Below are positions 19,066-29,215 of a DNA stretch of 64,000 bases, piece after piece. The number at the start of each line of letters is the position of its first letter. Position 1 is the first letter of the stretch. The stretch is from Pseudaestuariivita atlantica (GTDB lineage Bacteria > Pseudomonadota > Alphaproteobacteria > Rhodobacterales > Rhodobacteraceae): assembly GCF_001205715.1 (NCBI RefSeq), contig NZ_AQQZ01000001.1:62001-126000 (forward strand). Reading direction: 5' to 3'. Under the pieces are notes generated by a model that saw only the letters and a list, made by a program, of their open reading frames with translations, made no database searches and had not been told where the DNA came from. Made by a program: the position numbers and the translations under genes.

Positions 19066-20550
19066 ATGGCGGCATCTTCACGGACGTTGACGGACCTAGG
19101 TCTGCACGCTCAGGGCGGGCGCGAGGTCGAGGTCACGGGCCTGTCGGTCGACAGCCGCGCCGTGAGGCCGGGCCACCTCTTCGCCGCGCTTCCCGGCAGC
19201 CGCGTCCACGGGGCCGAGTTCATTCAATACGCCCTGCGGATGGAGGCCTCGGCGATCCTGACCGATGCCGACGGCGCGCGCATCGCGGCGGACGTGATCG
19301 CCGAACATGACCCGGCCCTGATCATCGCCGCCGATCCCCGGCAGGCCCTGTCGGGCGCGGCGGCGCTGTGGTTCGGCGCGCAGCCGCCGGTGATGGTCGC
19401 GGTCACCGGCACCAACGGCAAGACCAGCGTGGCGAGCTTCGTGCGCCAGATCTGGATCGCGCTGGGGGAGAAGGCCGTGAACCTCGGCACCACGGGGGTC
19501 GAGGGCGTGTGGACCGCGCCGCTGGCGCACACCACGCCCGAACCCATCACGCTGCACCGGGCGCTGGCCGAGGCGGCGGCGAACGGCGTCACCCATGCCG
19601 CGATGGAGGCATCGTCGCACGGGCTTGACCAGAAAAGGCTCGACGGGGTGCACCTGACGGCGGCAGGGTTCACCAATTTCACGCAGGATCACCTCGATTA
19701 CCACGAAACCTTCGATGCCTATTTCGAGGCCAAGGCAGGCCTTTTCACTCGCGTTCTGTCGCCCGAGGGCACGGCGGTCATCAATATCGACGATCTGCGC
19801 GGGCCAGACATGGCGGCGCTGGCCGAAGGACGCGGGCAGACGATCCTGCGCGTGGGCACTGGGGCGGACGCCCATCTGCGCCTGACGGCCCAGCGGTTCG
19901 ACGCCACCGGGCAGGACATCCGCATCGCGTGGCACGACGCGCCGCACCAGGTGCGCCTGTCGCTGATCGGCGGGTTCCAGGCGGAAAACGTGCTGATCGC
20001 GGCGGGCCTCGTGCATGCATGCGGTGCCCCGATGGAGGACGTCCTGCGCGCGCTGCCCGAGCTTGAAACCGTGCGCGGCCGGATGCAACTGGCCGCGACC
20101 CGAGAGAACGGTGCGGCGGTGTTCGTCGATTACGCCCACACGCCCGACGCGGTCTCGACCGCGCTGAAGGCGCTGCGCCCGCACGTGATGGGCCGGCTTG
20201 TGGCGGTGGTGGGCGCGGGCGGGGACCGGGACGCCGGCAAGCGCCCCCTGATGGGGCAGGCCGCGGCAGAGAATGCGGACGTGGTATTCGTCACCGACGA
20301 CAACCCGCGCAGCGAGGATCCCGCGCTGATCCGCGCCGCCGTGCTGGACGGCGCGCCCGACGCCGTGGAGGTCGGCGACCGGGCCGAGGCGATCCTGCGC
20401 GCCGTGGACGCGCTGCAGCCGGGCGATGCGCTGCTAATCGCGGGCAAGGGGCACGAAACCGGGCAGATCGTGGGAGATGCGGTGCTGCCCTTCGACGATG
20501 CCGAACAGGCCAGCGTGGCCGTGGCCGCGCTTGACGGGAGGCTTGCATGA
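19066..20550 (+). CDS. murE: UDP-MurNAc-L-Ala-D-Glu:meso-diaminopimelate ligase MurE
   Basis: Cytoplasmic Mur ligase of 494 aa that adds the third residue of the stem peptide. It shows the N-terminal substrate domain (SVDSRAVRPGHLFAALPG), the ATP loop VTGTNGKTS, MEASSHGLDQKR, NFTQDHLDYH, and the DNPR motif (VTDDNPRSED) that marks specificity for meso-diaminopimelate rather than lysine. It follows ftsI after 105 bp; that gap has a GC-rich hairpin-prone stretch but no clear promoter. It overlaps murF by ATGA. Confidence 0.96.
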   Translation: MAASSRTLTDLGLHAQGGREVEVTGLSVDSRAVRPGHLFAALPGSRVHGAEFIQYALRMEASAILTDADGARIAADVIAEHDPALIIAADPRQALSGAAALWFGAQPPVMVAVTGTNGKTSVASFVRQIWIALGEKAVNLGTTGVEGVWTAPLAHTTPEPITLHRALAEAAANGVTHAAMEASSHGLDQKRLDGVHLTAAGFTNFTQDHLDYHETFDAYFEAKAGLFTRVLSPEGTAVINIDDLRGPDMAALAEGRGQTILRVGTGADAHLRLTAQRFDATGQDIRIAWHDAPHQVRLSLIGGFQAENVLIAAGLVHACGAPMEDVLRALPELETVRGRMQLAATRENGAAVFVDYAHTPDAVSTALKALRPHVMGRLVAVVGAGGDRDAGKRPLMGQAAAENADVVFVTDDNPRSEDPALIRAAVLDGAPDAVEVGDRAEAILRAVDALQPGDALLIAGKGHETGQIVGDAVLPFDDAEQASVAVAALDGRLA

Positions 20551-21998
20551 CACTCTGGACAGCCCAGGACGCCGCCGCCGCGACGGGTGGCAGGGCCACC
20601 ACGGACTGGGCGGCCACCGGCGTCTCCATCGACACGCGCACGCTGGAACCGGGTGACCTGTTCGTCGCGTTGCAGGCGGCGCGGGACGGGCATGAATTCG
20701 TGGCACAGGCGCTGGAGAAGGGCGCCGCCGCCGCGCTGGTGTCGCGCGTGCCGGACGGCGTGGCCGAGGACGCCCCGCTTCTGATCGTGGAAGACGTTCT
20801 GACCGCGCTCGAAGACCTCGGGCGCGCGGGCCGTGCGCGGACCGGCGCGCGGGTCGTGGCGGTGACCGGGTCGGTCGGCAAGACCTCGACCAAGGAAATG
20901 CTGCGCACGGTGCTGGAACGGCAGGGGCGCACCCATGCCTCGGTCAAGTCCTACAACAACCACTGGGGCGTGCCGCTGACGCTGGCGCGGATGCCCGCCG
21001 ATACCGACTACGCGGTGATCGAGATCGGCATGAACCATCCCGGAGAGATCGCGCCCCTTTCGCGCCTCGCGCGCCCGCATGTCGCGATGGTCACCAATGT
21101 CGCGCCCGTGCATCTCGAAGCCTTCGATGACGGGCTGGTGGGGATCGCGCGCGAAAAGGCCTCGATCGTCGAGGGGATCGAGGACGCCGCCGACGACAAG
21201 GCCAGCGTCCTGTGCGCCGACGTGCCCGAAGAGGCCTATAAGGAGCTGGACCTGACCACGCCGGAGATCCGGCGGTTCTGGTACGGGAGCGAAGACGACA
21301 ACCCGTGGCATCTGCGCAAGGTCACGCTCACCGACAGCGCTACGGTGGTCGAGGCGACGACGCCGCATGGCCCGGTCATGTTCAAGCTGTCGGTACCGGG
21401 CAAGCATTTCGCCATCAACGCGCTGGGCGTGCTGGCCGCGGTCGAGGCGCTGGGCGCCGATCCGGTGCTGGCGGCGCTGGACATCGCCCGCTGGACACCG
21501 CCCGAAGGGCGCGGCACGCGCGAGCGGCGCTTGCTCGACCCGATCGACGAAGCCACCGGGTTCGAACTGATCGACGACGCCTACAACGCCAACCCGACCT
21601 CGATGGCCGCCGCGCTGGAAGTGCTGTCCGTGACCCGCCCCCGCGACGGGATCGGGCGCGTCGCGCGCGGGCGCCGGATCGCGATCCTTGGCGACATGCT
21701 TGAACTTGGCCCGGACGAGGCGGCGATGCATGCCGGGCTGGCCGACCTGCCGGCGATGGAAAGCCTCGCGCAGGTGCATTGCGTCGGACCCCGCATGCGC
21801 GCGCTCTACGATGCCCTGCCCGAGGCGGTCCGGGGCCGGTGGGCCGAAACCGCGCCCGACCTCGCCGCCAAGGCCCACACGCTGATCGATGCCGGTGACG
21901 TGGTGCTGGTTAAAGGATCGTTAGGCAGCAAGGTTTCGCAGGTGGTGGACGGCCTGCGCAAAATAAGCCATCCGGTGGCGACAGATGACGAGGGATAG
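20547..21998 (+). CDS. murF: UDP-MurNAc-tripeptide:D-Ala-D-Ala ligase MurF
   Basis: Mur ligase of 483 aa that attaches D-Ala-D-Ala to complete the UDP-MurNAc-pentapeptide. Motifs include the GVSIDTRTLEPGDLFVAL substrate domain, ATP loop VTGSVGKTSTKEML, YNNHWGVPLTL, EIGMNHPGEI, NVAPVHLEAF and DDAYNANPTSM. The start overlaps the murE stop (ATGA), and mraY follows 3 nt after its end, so all three are surely cotranscribed. Confidence 0.96.
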   Translation: MTLWTAQDAAAATGGRATTDWAATGVSIDTRTLEPGDLFVALQAARDGHEFVAQALEKGAAAALVSRVPDGVAEDAPLLIVEDVLTALEDLGRAGRARTGARVVAVTGSVGKTSTKEMLRTVLERQGRTHASVKSYNNHWGVPLTLARMPADTDYAVIEIGMNHPGEIAPLSRLARPHVAMVTNVAPVHLEAFDDGLVGIAREKASIVEGIEDAADDKASVLCADVPEEAYKELDLTTPEIRRFWYGSEDDNPWHLRKVTLTDSATVVEATTPHGPVMFKLSVPGKHFAINALGVLAAVEALGADPVLAALDIARWTPPEGRGTRERRLLDPIDEATGFELIDDAYNANPTSMAAALEVLSVTRPRDGIGRVARGRRIAILGDMLELGPDEAAMHAGLADLPAMESLAQVHCVGPRMRALYDALPEAVRGRWAETAPDLAAKAHTLIDAGDVVLVKGSLGSKVSQVVDGLRKISHPVATDDEG

Positions 21999-22001
21999 TT
22001 C

Positions 22002-23087
22002 ATGCTTTACTGGTTGACCCTGCTTTCGGACGACGGCGGCTTTTTCAACCTCTTCCGCTACATCACCTTCCGGGCGGGCGGGGCGTTCTTTACCGCGTTG
22101 ATCTTTGGTTTCGTCTTCGGACGGCCGCTGATCAACGTGCTGCGCAAGCGGCAGGGCAAGGGCCAGCCGATCCGCGACGACGGCCCCGAAGGCCATTTCG
22201 TCAAGGCGGGCACGCCCACCATGGGGGGCCTCCTGATCCTGACCGCGCTTCTCACCTCGACGCTGCTCTGGGCGCGGCTCGACAATCCCTATATCTGGAT
22301 GATCCTGTTCGTCACCCTGTCCTTCGGGGCGATCGGGTTCGCCGACGATTATGCCAAGGTGTCCAAGCAGAACACCGCCGGCGTGCCGGGCAAGGTCCGC
22401 CTGCTGCTGGGCTTCGTGATCGCCGCGATCGCCGCGTTCTGGGCCGTGTATTTCCATCCCGAACCGCTGCAGAACCAGCTGGCGCTGCCGGTCTTCAAGG
22501 ACGTGCTGATCAACCTCGGCTACCTGTTTTTCATACCTTTCGCGATGATCGTGATCGTGGGTTCGGCCAACGCGGTGAACCTCACCGACGGGCTTGACGG
22601 GCTGGCGATCATGCCGGTGATGATCGCGTCGGCGACGCTGGGGATCATTGCCTATGCCGTGGGGCGTGTCGACTTTACCGAGTATCTCGACGTGCATTAC
22701 GTGCCCGGAACCGGAGAGATCCTGATCTTCGCCGCCGGGCTGATCGGCGGGGGGCTGGGCTTTCTGTGGTACAACGCGCCACCGGCGGCCGTGTTCATGG
22801 GCGATACCGGGTCGCTGGCGCTGGGCGGCGCGCTGGGCGCGATTGCCGTGGCCACCAAGCACGAGATCGTGCTGGCCATCGTCGGCGGCATCTTCGTGGT
22901 CGAGGCGCTGTCGGTCATCATCCAGGTCCTCTACTTCAAGCGCACCGGAAAACGCGTGTTCCTGATGGCCCCGATTCACCATCATTACGAGAAGAAGGGC
23001 TGGGCGGAGCCGCAGATCGTGATCCGGTTCTGGATCATCTCGCTGATCCTCGCGATGATCGGACTGGCGACGCTGAAGGTCCGCTGA
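22002..23087 (+). CDS. mraY: Phospho-MurNAc-pentapeptide transferase MraY
   Basis: Polytopic inner-membrane enzyme, 361 aa with about ten membrane helices, transferring phospho-MurNAc-pentapeptide to undecaprenyl phosphate (lipid I). Diagnostic motifs: [19 protein letters not shown], the catalytic-site [28 protein letters not shown], and the HHHYEKKGW signature near the C-terminus. A strong GC hairpin lies 42 bp downstream. Confidence 0.97.
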   Translation: MLYWLTLLSDDGGFFNLFRYITFRAGGAFFTALIFGFVFGRPLINVLRKRQGKGQPIRDDGPEGHFVKAGTPTMGGLLILTALLTSTLLWARLDNPYIWMILFVTLSFGAIGFADDYAKVSKQNTAGVPGKVRLLLGFVIAAIAAFWAVYFHPEPLQNQLALPVFKDVLINLGYLFFIPFAMIVIVGSANAVNLTDGLDGLAIMPVMIASATLGIIAYAVGRVDFTEYLDVHYVPGTGEILIFAAGLIGGGLGFLWYNAPPAAVFMGDTGSLALGGALGAIAVATKHEIVLAIVGGIFVVEALSVIIQVLYFKRTGKRVFLMAPIHHHYEKKGWAEPQIVIRFWIISLILAMIGLATLKVR

Positions 23088-23128
23088 CGCGCCTGCCGAA
23101 ACCCTGAAATCCGCACACCCGTTTGCAA

Positions 23129-23150
23129 CGCCCGGCCTCCGCGCCGGGCG
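23129..23150 (+). terminator. Hairpin after mraY, possible attenuator
   Basis: An 8-bp perfect stem CGCCCGGC/GCCGGGCG with a 6-nt loop is followed by TTCGTCGTT, only moderately T-rich. It may partly end the upstream dcw transcript before the new promoter at 23158-23193. Confidence 0.5.
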
Positions 23151-23157
23151 TTCGTCG

Positions 23158-23193
23158 TTAAGCATTCGTTAAGTTCGGCGGTGATTTTATACA
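23158..23193 (+). promoter_or_regulatory. CtrA-like box overlapping the -35 of a candidate promoter
   Basis: TTAA-N7-TTAA (23158-23172) matches the CtrA core spacing; the consensus has a following C, here G. A TATACA hexamer at 23188-23193 sits at proper distance so that the box covers the -35 region, as in known CtrA-activated promoters. It would drive the small secreted protein, murD and possibly later genes. Confidence 0.5.
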
Positions 23194-23216
23194 AAAGGAT
23201 AGGTATCCCTGACCGC

Positions 23217-23465
23217 ATGATACGCTTCGCTACCATCCTGCTGACCTTTTGCTACGCTGCCGGTGCCTCGGCCTTCGAAGTCGAACGGCCCTTGCCCGAC
23301 TGTTTCGTGGGCGATCCCACCTGCGGGGTCAGCGCCGGGGCGGGCTGGAAACTGGTGGCACCGGCGCAGTGCGTGGCCGCCATGTCGACCGAAGCGCGGG
23401 CCATGGCCGCGTCGCTGGGCGCCTATCCCGAGGATACCTGCACCGGAAACGAAAAGACCGGCTGA
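23217..23465 (+). CDS. Small secreted hypothetical protein
   Basis: Predicted protein of 82 aa between mraY and murD. The first 19 residues (MIRFATILLTFCYAAGASA) form a standard Sec signal peptide cut before FEVERPLPD. The mature part of about 60 residues has four cysteines (DCF, TCG, QCV, TCT) that could form disulfides in the periplasm. A GTG at 23181 could extend it but would put charged residues before the signal peptide. The ribosome binding site is weak (AAGGATAGG, rather far upstream). The role is unknown; location suggests a link to the envelope. Confidence 0.6.
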   Translation: MIRFATILLTFCYAAGASAFEVERPLPDCFVGDPTCGVSAGAGWKLVAPAQCVAAMSTEARAMAASLGAYPEDTCTGNEKTG

Positions 23466-23545
23466 ACCGGGCCGGGGCCCGCGGCCTCTGGACCGGCAGG
23501 CGACAATCCCTTACCCAAGCGTGACCATTCACGGCGGAGGGGCGG

Positions 23546-24943
23546 ATGATCCCGGTCACAGGTGTTTCGGGCGAAACCATCGCCGTCCTCGGGCTTGGCC
23601 GTTCGGGCCTGACCGCGGCCCGCGCGCTGCGCGAAGGCGGTGCGACGGTTCTCTGCTGGGATGACAACCCCGCCGCGCGTGACACCGCCGAAACCGAAGG
23701 GTTCGAGGTGCGCGACCTTATGAAACAGGGCGCTTTCGACGGGATCGCCGCGCTGATCACCTCGCCCGGCATCCCGCATCTCTACCCCGCGCCGAACCCG
23801 GTGATCGCGCGGGCCTATGAGGCGGGCATCCCCGTCGACAACGATATCGGCCTGTTCTTCCGCTCCTACGCCACCCGCGCATGGGAAAAGTTCGACACAT
23901 CGCCCAAGGTCATCGCGGTAACCGGGTCGAACGGCAAATCGACGACCTCGGCCCTGATCCACCACGTCCTTGTCGACGCGGGGCGCCCGGCGCAGCTTGC
24001 AGGCAATATCGGGCGCGGGGTGCTGGACCTCGACCCCGCCATCGACGGCGAGGTGGTGGTGCTGGAACTGTCGTCCTACCAGACCGACCTCGCGCGCAGC
24101 CTGACGCCGGACGTGGCGGTGTTCACCAACCTCTCGCCCGACCACCTTGACCGGCATGCAGGCTTCGGCGGCTATTTCGCCGCCAAGCGCCGGCTGTTCG
24201 CCGAGGGCGGACCGGACCGCGCCGTGATCGGCGTGGACGAGGTCGAAGGGCGTTACCTCGCCGCGCAGATGGCCGAGGGCGCGGCGGATGACCGGGTGAT
24301 CCGCGTCTCTTCGGGGACCAAGCTGACGGGTCCGGGGTGGTCGGTCTTCGCCCGCAAGGGGTTTCTGGCGGAGACGCGCAAGGGGCGGCAGGTGGCGTCG
24401 ATCGACCTGCGCGGGATCAAGGGCCTGCCGGGGGCGCACAATCACCAGAACGCCTGCGCGGCCTATGCCGCCGCGCGCGCGCTGGGCCTTGCGCCGCGCC
24501 AGATCGAGGCCGCGCTGAAAACCTTCCCCGGCCTGCCGCACCGGTCGCAACTGATCGCCGAGGCGGACGGGATCGCCTTTGTCAACGACAGCAAGGCCAC
24601 GAACGTGGACAGCGCGGTGATGGCGCTGCGCGCCTACGAGCGCATCCGCTGGATCTGTGGCGGGCTGCAGAAGGAAGGCGGGCTCGACGCGCTGGCGGCA
24701 GAGACGGGCAACGTGCGCAAGGCCTATGTCATCGGGCGCGAGGCGGCGCAGTTCGCGCTGGGCCTTGGAGGGGTGGAGGCGCAGGTCTGCACCACCATGG
24801 CCGCCGCGGTGGAGGCCGCCATGCAGGAGGCCGAACCGGGCGACACGGTGCTTCTGGCACCCGCCGCGGCCAGTTTCGACCAGTACGACAATTTCGAATT
24901 GCGCGGCGACGATTTCGTGGCCGAGGTCACCGCGCGGCTGTGA
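23546..24943 (+). CDS. murD: UDP-MurNAc-L-Ala:D-Glu ligase MurD
   Basis: Mur ligase of 465 aa adding D-glutamate to UDP-MurNAc-L-Ala. It has the N-terminal Rossmann-like domain ([14 protein letters not shown]), ATP loop [42 protein letters not shown] and the C-terminal [19 protein letters not shown], which is characteristic of MurD. GGAGG precedes the start. Its 3' end overlaps the convergent flavoprotein gene by 17 bp. The dcw order is then interrupted until ftsW at 29998. Confidence 0.95.
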   Translation: MIPVTGVSGETIAVLGLGRSGLTAARALREGGATVLCWDDNPAARDTAETEGFEVRDLMKQGAFDGIAALITSPGIPHLYPAPNPVIARAYEAGIPVDNDIGLFFRSYATRAWEKFDTSPKVIAVTGSNGKSTTSALIHHVLVDAGRPAQLAGNIGRGVLDLDPAIDGEVVVLELSSYQTDLARSLTPDVAVFTNLSPDHLDRHAGFGGYFAAKRRLFAEGGPDRAVIGVDEVEGRYLAAQMAEGAADDRVIRVSSGTKLTGPGWSVFARKGFLAETRKGRQVASIDLRGIKGLPGAHNHQNACAAYAAARALGLAPRQIEAALKTFPGLPHRSQLIAEADGIAFVNDSKATNVDSAVMALRAYERIRWICGGLQKEGGLDALAAETGNVRKAYVIGREAAQFALGLGGVEAQVCTTMAAAVEAAMQEAEPGDTVLLAPAAASFDQYDNFELRGDDFVAEVTARL

Positions 24944-26111
24944 TCGCCTCCGCCGCGGCCACCGCCGACGACCACGCCCACTGGAAATTGTAGCCGCCCA
25001 GCCAGCCGGTCACGTCCACCGCCTCGCCGATGGCGTAAAGGCCGGGGACGGTTTTCGCCTCCATCGTCTTCGACGACAGATCGTCGGTGTCGATGCCGCC
25101 GAGCGTGACCTCCGCCGTGCGGTAGCCTTCCGATCCGGTGGGGGAGAGCGTCCAGCCGCGCAGCGCGCGTTCGACCTCGTCGATGGCGGTGTCGCTGCAA
25201 TCGGCCACTCGGCGGTCGAGCCCCAGATCGGCGGCAAGATGCTGCACCAGCCGCTGCGGCAGGTGGCGGGCGAGCACCGAGGAGAGCTGCACGCGCCCCG
25301 CCTCGGCCCGTTGTGCGCGCAGCGCGGGCGCAAGCCTGCCCGCCGGGTCGAGGTCGATCCGCACCCCGTCGCCTTCCCGCCAATAGGTCGAGACCTGCAG
25401 GATCGCGGGGCCGGAGAGGCCGCGATGGGTGAAGAGCATCGCCTCGTCAAAGGCCGCGCCCCCGGCGCTGGCCGTGACCGGCGTGGCGACGCCCGACAGC
25501 CCCGCGAAGGGCTGGCCGTCGAAGGTGAGGGGGACAAGCGCGGGCCGCGTGTCGGTGACCCGCAGCCCGAATTGCCTTGCGAGGTCATAAGCCAGCCCCG
25601 TCGCGCCCATCTTGGGGATCGACTTGCCGCCCGTGGCCAGAACGACGGCGCGGGCGGTGACCCGCTCGTCGCGCCCGTTACGCGCGAGCCTCGCTTCGAA
25701 CTGCGCGCCGTTGTGGGCTAGGGAGGTGAGGCTGGTGTCGAGCCGCAGGTCGGCATGGGCCATCTCGGCGCGCAGCATGTCGACTACCTGCGTCGACTTG
25801 CCGTCACAGAATAGCTGCCCCAGCGTCTTTTCGTGCCACGCGATGCCGTGCCGGTCCACGAGGTCGATGAAGTCCCATTGCGTGTAGCGGGCGAGCGCGG
25901 ACTTGGCGAAATGCGGGTTGTGGCTGACGAAGCGTGCGGGTTCGACGCCGAGATTGGTGAAATTGCAGCGCCCGCCGCCGGAGATGCGGATCTTCTCCCC
26001 CGGTTTCGCGGCGTGGTCGATCACCATGACGCGGCCCGTGCAGCGGGCGGCGCACATCATGCCGGCGGCGCCCGCGCCGAGGATCAGCGTGTCGGTTTCG
26101 GTGTGTCGCAT
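24927..26111 (-). CDS. HI0933/YhiN-type NAD(P)/FAD-dependent flavoprotein
   Basis: Flavoprotein of 394 aa with the FAD-binding Rossmann motif at the N-terminus ([13 protein letters not shown]), the family signature [32 protein letters not shown] and a C-terminal [22 protein letters not shown]. This is the HI0933-like (YhiN/BaiN) family, whose cellular substrate is mostly unknown. Start at 26111 ([12 protein letters not shown]); in-frame sequence upstream lies in a dispersed repeat and was rejected. Confidence 0.88.
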   Translation of the reverse strand: MRHTETDTLILGAGAAGMMCAARCTGRVMVIDHAAKPGEKIRISGGGRCNFTNLGVEPARFVSHNPHFAKSALARYTQWDFIDLVDRHGIAWHEKTLGQLFCDGKSTQVVDMLRAEMAHADLRLDTSLTSLAHNGAQFEARLARNGRDERVTARAVVLATGGKSIPKMGATGLAYDLARQFGLRVTDTRPALVPLTFDGQPFAGLSGVATPVTASAGGAAFDEAMLFTHRGLSGPAILQVSTYWREGDGVRIDLDPAGRLAPALRAQRAEAGRVQLSSVLARHLPQRLVQHLAADLGLDRRVADCSDTAIDEVERALRGWTLSPTGSEGYRTAEVTLGGIDTDDLSSKTMEAKTVPGLYAIGEAVDVTGWLGGYNFQWAWSSAVAAAEAITAAR

Positions 26112-26141
26112 CGTGCGGAGCGCGGGATGGTGGGCCGGGAA

Positions 26142-26190
26142 CCGGGGGTTCCACCCCCGGACCCCCGACATATTTTCAAAGAGAAGAAGG
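26142..26190 (-). repeat. Dispersed intergenic repeat, copy A
   Basis: Read on the minus strand, CTTCTTCTCTTTG-AAAATATG is followed by two GGGGGTCCGGGGG-like blocks and a CCGGGGGT/ACCCCCGG hairpin. A close relative occurs at 47867-47918 between argD and argF. Both copies lie between genes in the same orientation as their flanking genes. Confidence 0.75.
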
Positions 26191-26201
26191 GGTGGGTCGG
26201 G

Positions 26202-26423
26202 TCAGGTGTCGGCATCGGGGTCGGCCTGGCCCACGCCCTTGAAGATGAACTTGAAGGGCAGCGCCCAGAGCACGCCGAGGAGGACGTAGACCAGGAGCTC
26301 CACCAGGATCGACGGGCGGTCGAGCCAGTTGATGACCGTGATGCAGGCCACGATGTAGAGCGGCATGCCCACGAGCAGGATGATGAGCGACCAGCGCCGC
26401 CGTGCCTTGTAGCTGAGTGCCAT
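26202..26423 (-). CDS. DUF2842-type small membrane protein
   Basis: Protein of 73 aa with two membrane helices (about 11-32, WSLIILLVGMPLYIVACITVI, and 38-58, ILVELLVYVLLGVLWALPF), an N-terminal MALSYKARRRW and an acidic C-terminal tail. It fits the alphaproteobacterial DUF2842 family, function unknown. It starts 4 nt after the purA stop and is probably cotranscribed with purA. Confidence 0.82.
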   Translation of the reverse strand: MALSYKARRRWSLIILLVGMPLYIVACITVINWLDRPSILVELLVYVLLGVLWALPFKFIFKGVGQADPDADT

Positions 26424-26427
26424 GTCC

Positions 26428-27723
26428 TCAATCCGCGAAAGGGTCTGTCACGAGGATGGTGTCCTCGCGTTCGGGTGAGGTGGAGACTAGGGCGACGGGG
26501 CAGTCGATCAATTCCTCGATCCGCCGCACGTACTTGATCGCCTGCGCGGGAAGGTCGGCCCAGGACCGGGCGCCCGCCGTGCTGTCGGACCAGCCTTCCA
26601 TTTCCTCGTAGACCGGCATGCAGCGCGCCTGCTGGTCGGCGGCGGTGGGCAGGTAGTCGAGGCGGGTGCCGTCGAGGTCGTAGCCGGTGCAGATCTTCAG
26701 CGTCTCGAACCCGTCGAGCACGTCGAGTTTCGTCAGCGAGATGCCGTTGACGCCCGAGGTGGCGCAGGTCTGTTTCACGAGGCAGGCATCGAACCAGCCG
26801 CAGCGGCGCTTGCGTCCCGTGGTGGTGCCGAATTCGTGGCCGCGCTCGCCCAGCCGCTGGCCGTCATCGTCGTGCAGTTCCGAGGGAAAGGGGCCTTCGC
26901 CGACGCGGGTGGTGTAGGCCTTGGTGATGCCGAGCACGTAGTCGATGGCACCGGGGCCGAGGCCCGTGCCGGTCGCCGCCTGTCCCGCGATCACGTTCGA
27001 GGAGGTCACGAAGGGGTAGGTGCCGAAGTCGATGTCCAGCAGCGCGCCTTGCGCCCCTTCGAACAGGATGCGGTGACCCGCCTTGCGGCGTTCGTTCAGC
27101 ACCTTCCAGACCGGGGCCGCGAAAGGCAGGATCCTGGGGCCAAGCGAGCTCAGTTTCGCGATCAGCGCGTCGCGGTCTATGGCCTCGATCCCGAGGCCTT
27201 TGCGCAGCGGGTCGTGGTGCTGCAGCGCCCGGTCCACCCGCGCGGCCAGCGTGGCCGCGTCGGCCAGATCGGCCACGCGGACCGACCGGCGGCCGACCTT
27301 GTCCTCGTAGGCGGGGCCGATGCCGCGGCCGGTCGTGCCGATCTTTGTCCCTTGCGAGGCGGCTTCCTCGCGCGCGCGGTCGAGTTCGCCGTGGAAGGGC
27401 AGGATCAGGGGCGTGTTCTCGGCGATCATCAGCGTGTCGGGGGTGATCTCGACACCCTGCGCGCGCACGGTTTCGATCTCGTCCAGCAGGTGCCACGCGT
27501 CGAGCACCACGCCGTTGCCGATCACCGAGAGCTTGCCGCCGCGCACCACGCCCGAGGGCAGGGCGTGCAGCTTGTAGACCGCGCCGTCGATCACCAGCGT
27601 GTGGCCTGCATTGTGCCCGCCCTGGAAGCGGCAGATCACGTCGGCGCGTTCCGACAGCCAATCGACGATCTTGCCCTTGCCCTCGTCACCCCACTGGGTG
27701 CCCACGACCACCACGTTCGCCAT
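26428..27723 (-). CDS. purA: Adenylosuccinate synthetase
   Basis: GTP-dependent enzyme of 431 aa joining IMP and aspartate in the first committed step of AMP synthesis. The start is [18 protein letters not shown] at 27723, where GDEGKGK is the GTP loop. Other motifs are GGHNAGHT, the catalytic-lysine region [37 protein letters not shown] and [15 protein letters not shown]-like [16 protein letters not shown] much longer frame continues upstream but runs antisense to the paraslipin gene and is not coding. The gene splits the dcw cluster on the opposite strand. Confidence 0.96.
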   Translation of the reverse strand: MANVVVVGTQWGDEGKGKIVDWLSERADVICRFQGGHNAGHTLVIDGAVYKLHALPSGVVRGGKLSVIGNGVVLDAWHLLDEIETVRAQGVEITPDTLMIAENTPLILPFHGELDRAREEAASQGTKIGTTGRGIGPAYEDKVGRRSVRVADLADAATLAARVDRALQHHDPLRKGLGIEAIDRDALIAKLSSLGPRILPFAAPVWKVLNERRKAGHRILFEGAQGALLDIDFGTYPFVTSSNVIAGQAATGTGLGPGAIDYVLGITKAYTTRVGEGPFPSELHDDDGQRLGERGHEFGTTTGRKRRCGWFDACLVKQTCATSGVNGISLTKLDVLDGFETLKICTGYDLDGTRLDYLPTAADQQARCMPVYEEMEGWSDSTAGARSWADLPAQAIKYVRRIEELIDCPVALVSTSPEREDTILVTDPFAD

Positions 27724-27857
27724 GTGCCTTGCGCCCTTTGCCTGCGTCAAACCCGCGTCCGTATAGCGGCGGCGCGACCCGTGCGAAACCTGAAAATGCG
27801 CCGCCGCGCCGCCGGGCCGCGTGCATTTGCACCGAACCGGGACCCGTGCCACACTTC

Positions 27858-27886
27858 TTGAAAGGGGCCTGCCGGGTTCCCATATT
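27858..27886 (+). promoter_or_regulatory. Sigma-70-like promoter for the paraslipin gene
   Basis: TTGAAA (27858-27863) and CATATT (27881-27886) are separated by 17 bp. This predicts transcription from about 27893, close to the start codon. Confidence 0.5.
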
Positions 27887-27907
27887 TTCAGTATACAAAA
27901 GCATACA

Positions 27908-28813
27908 ATGGAGGGATTGGTGGAAGACTTTCTTCTTGATTTTGCCGGGCAGAACGCGGTCTGGATCGCGCTCGCCGTGTTCCTGGTTCTGTGCGTCCTG
28001 CTGGGCGTGCGGATCGTGCCGCAAAGCCAGAAATTCGTGGTCGAACGGTTCGGGCGGCTGCATTCGGTGCTGGGGCCGGGGATCAACCTGATCGTGCCGT
28101 TCCTCGACAAGGTGGCGCACCGGATCTCGATCCTCGAACGGCAATTGCCCAATGCCAGCCAGGACGCGATCACCAGCGACAACGTGCTGGTGCAGGTGGA
28201 AACCTCGGTCTTCTACCGCATCCTCGAACCGGAAAAGACGGTGTATCGCATCCGCGACGTGGACGGGGCGATCTCGACCACCGTGGCGGGGATCGTGCGG
28301 GCCGAGATCGGCAAGATGGAACTGGACGAGGTGCAGTCCAACCGCAACCAGCTGATCGCCGAGATCAAGAAGCTGGTGGAAAGCGCGGTGGATGACTGGG
28401 GGATCGAGGTGACGCGGGCCGAGATCCTTGACGTGAACCTCGACCAGGCGACGCGCGACGCCATGCTGCAGCAACTGAACGCCGAACGCGCCCGACGCGC
28501 GCAGGTGACCGAGGCGGAGGGGCAGAAACGCTCGGTCGAGCTGAACGCCGATGCCGAGCTGTACGCGGCAGAGCAATCCGCCAAGGCCCGCCGCATCCAG
28601 GCCGAGGCGGAGGCCTACGCGACCGAGATCGTCGCCAAGGCGATCCGCGAGAACGGGATCGAGGCGGCGCAGTACAACGTCGCTCTGAAACAGGTGGAGG
28701 CGCTGGGCGCCGTCGCGCAGGGGCAGGGCAACCAGACGGTGGTGCTGCCGTCGGATGCGGTGGACAGTTTCGCCGATGCGTTCAAGATGCTCTTCGGGAG
28801 GAAAAGCCAATGA
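27908..28813 (+). CDS. SPFH/band 7 protein, paraslipin (stomatin-like)
   Basis: Membrane protein of about 301 aa. One N-terminal membrane helix (about 15-33, [19 protein letters not shown]) is followed by a band 7 domain ([46 protein letters not shown]) and a long alanine/glutamate-rich helix with [18 protein letters not shown]. Such proteins oligomerise at the membrane and typically pair with NfeD, the next gene. Start is uncertain: the ATG at 27908 has little leader, while a GGAGGG inside the gene would serve a GTG at 27920, shortening it by four residues. Confidence 0.88.
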   Translation: MEGLVEDFLLDFAGQNAVWIALAVFLVLCVLLGVRIVPQSQKFVVERFGRLHSVLGPGINLIVPFLDKVAHRISILERQLPNASQDAITSDNVLVQVETSVFYRILEPEKTVYRIRDVDGAISTTVAGIVRAEIGKMELDEVQSNRNQLIAEIKKLVESAVDDWGIEVTRAEILDVNLDQATRDAMLQQLNAERARRAQVTEAEGQKRSVELNADAELYAAEQSAKARRIQAEAEAYATEIVAKAIRENGIEAAQYNVALKQVEALGAVAQGQGNQTVVLPSDAVDSFADAFKMLFGRKSQ

Positions 28814-29091
28814 TGACGACATGGTGGGCCTGGGCCGCGGCCGCGCTGGTGCTGGGCGTGATCGAGATGCTGGCGCCGGGCTTCGTGTTCCTCGGGTTCG
28901 CGATCGGGGCGGGCGTGGTTGCGCTTTTGTTGCTGGTGGGCGGGCCGTTCGCGGTGTGGATGACGGGCAATCTTGCGCTGCTGTTCGTGGTCTTTGCGGC
29001 GCTGTCGCTGCTGGCGTGGATCGCGCTGCGGGCGGTGTTCGGGCGGCCCGGGCAGGCGCCCAAGCGGTTCGAACATGACATAAACGAGTGA
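28810..29091 (+). CDS. NfeD-like membrane protein
   Basis: Protein of 93 aa with three hydrophobic segments (WAWAAAALVLGVIEML, VFLGFAIGAGVVALLLLVGG, LALLFVVFAALSLLAWIALR) and a short polar tail. This is the short NfeD type that lacks a protease domain. It overlaps the paraslipin stop by ATGA, the usual stomatin-NfeD operon. The C-terminal OB-fold of longer NfeD proteins seems absent or very short. Confidence 0.82.
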   Translation: MMTTWWAWAAAALVLGVIEMLAPGFVFLGFAIGAGVVALLLLVGGPFAVWMTGNLALLFVVFAALSLLAWIALRAVFGRPGQAPKRFEHDINE

Positions 29092-29215
29092 TCGTTCCGC
29101 AGGATTTACACATTTTTGTGGGTGGTGAACCTGACAGTCTTGGGCTACACTGGTCCTGAACCTGCACGGCACGCGGTTCGCCAACGCGCGCCTAGACCGG
29201 ATCGGACGACTACCC

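Noticed and set aside
20130-21878. Long minus-strand frame opposite murE and murF
   Set aside because: Antisense to conserved Mur ligases; composition is that of a high-GC shadow frame.
21910-21924. TTAA-N7-TTAG resembling a CtrA box
   Set aside because: It lies inside murF coding sequence and the second half-site is imperfect.
27724-28182. N-terminal extension of purA
   Set aside because: It is antisense to the paraslipin gene and the normal PurA N-terminus begins at 27723.
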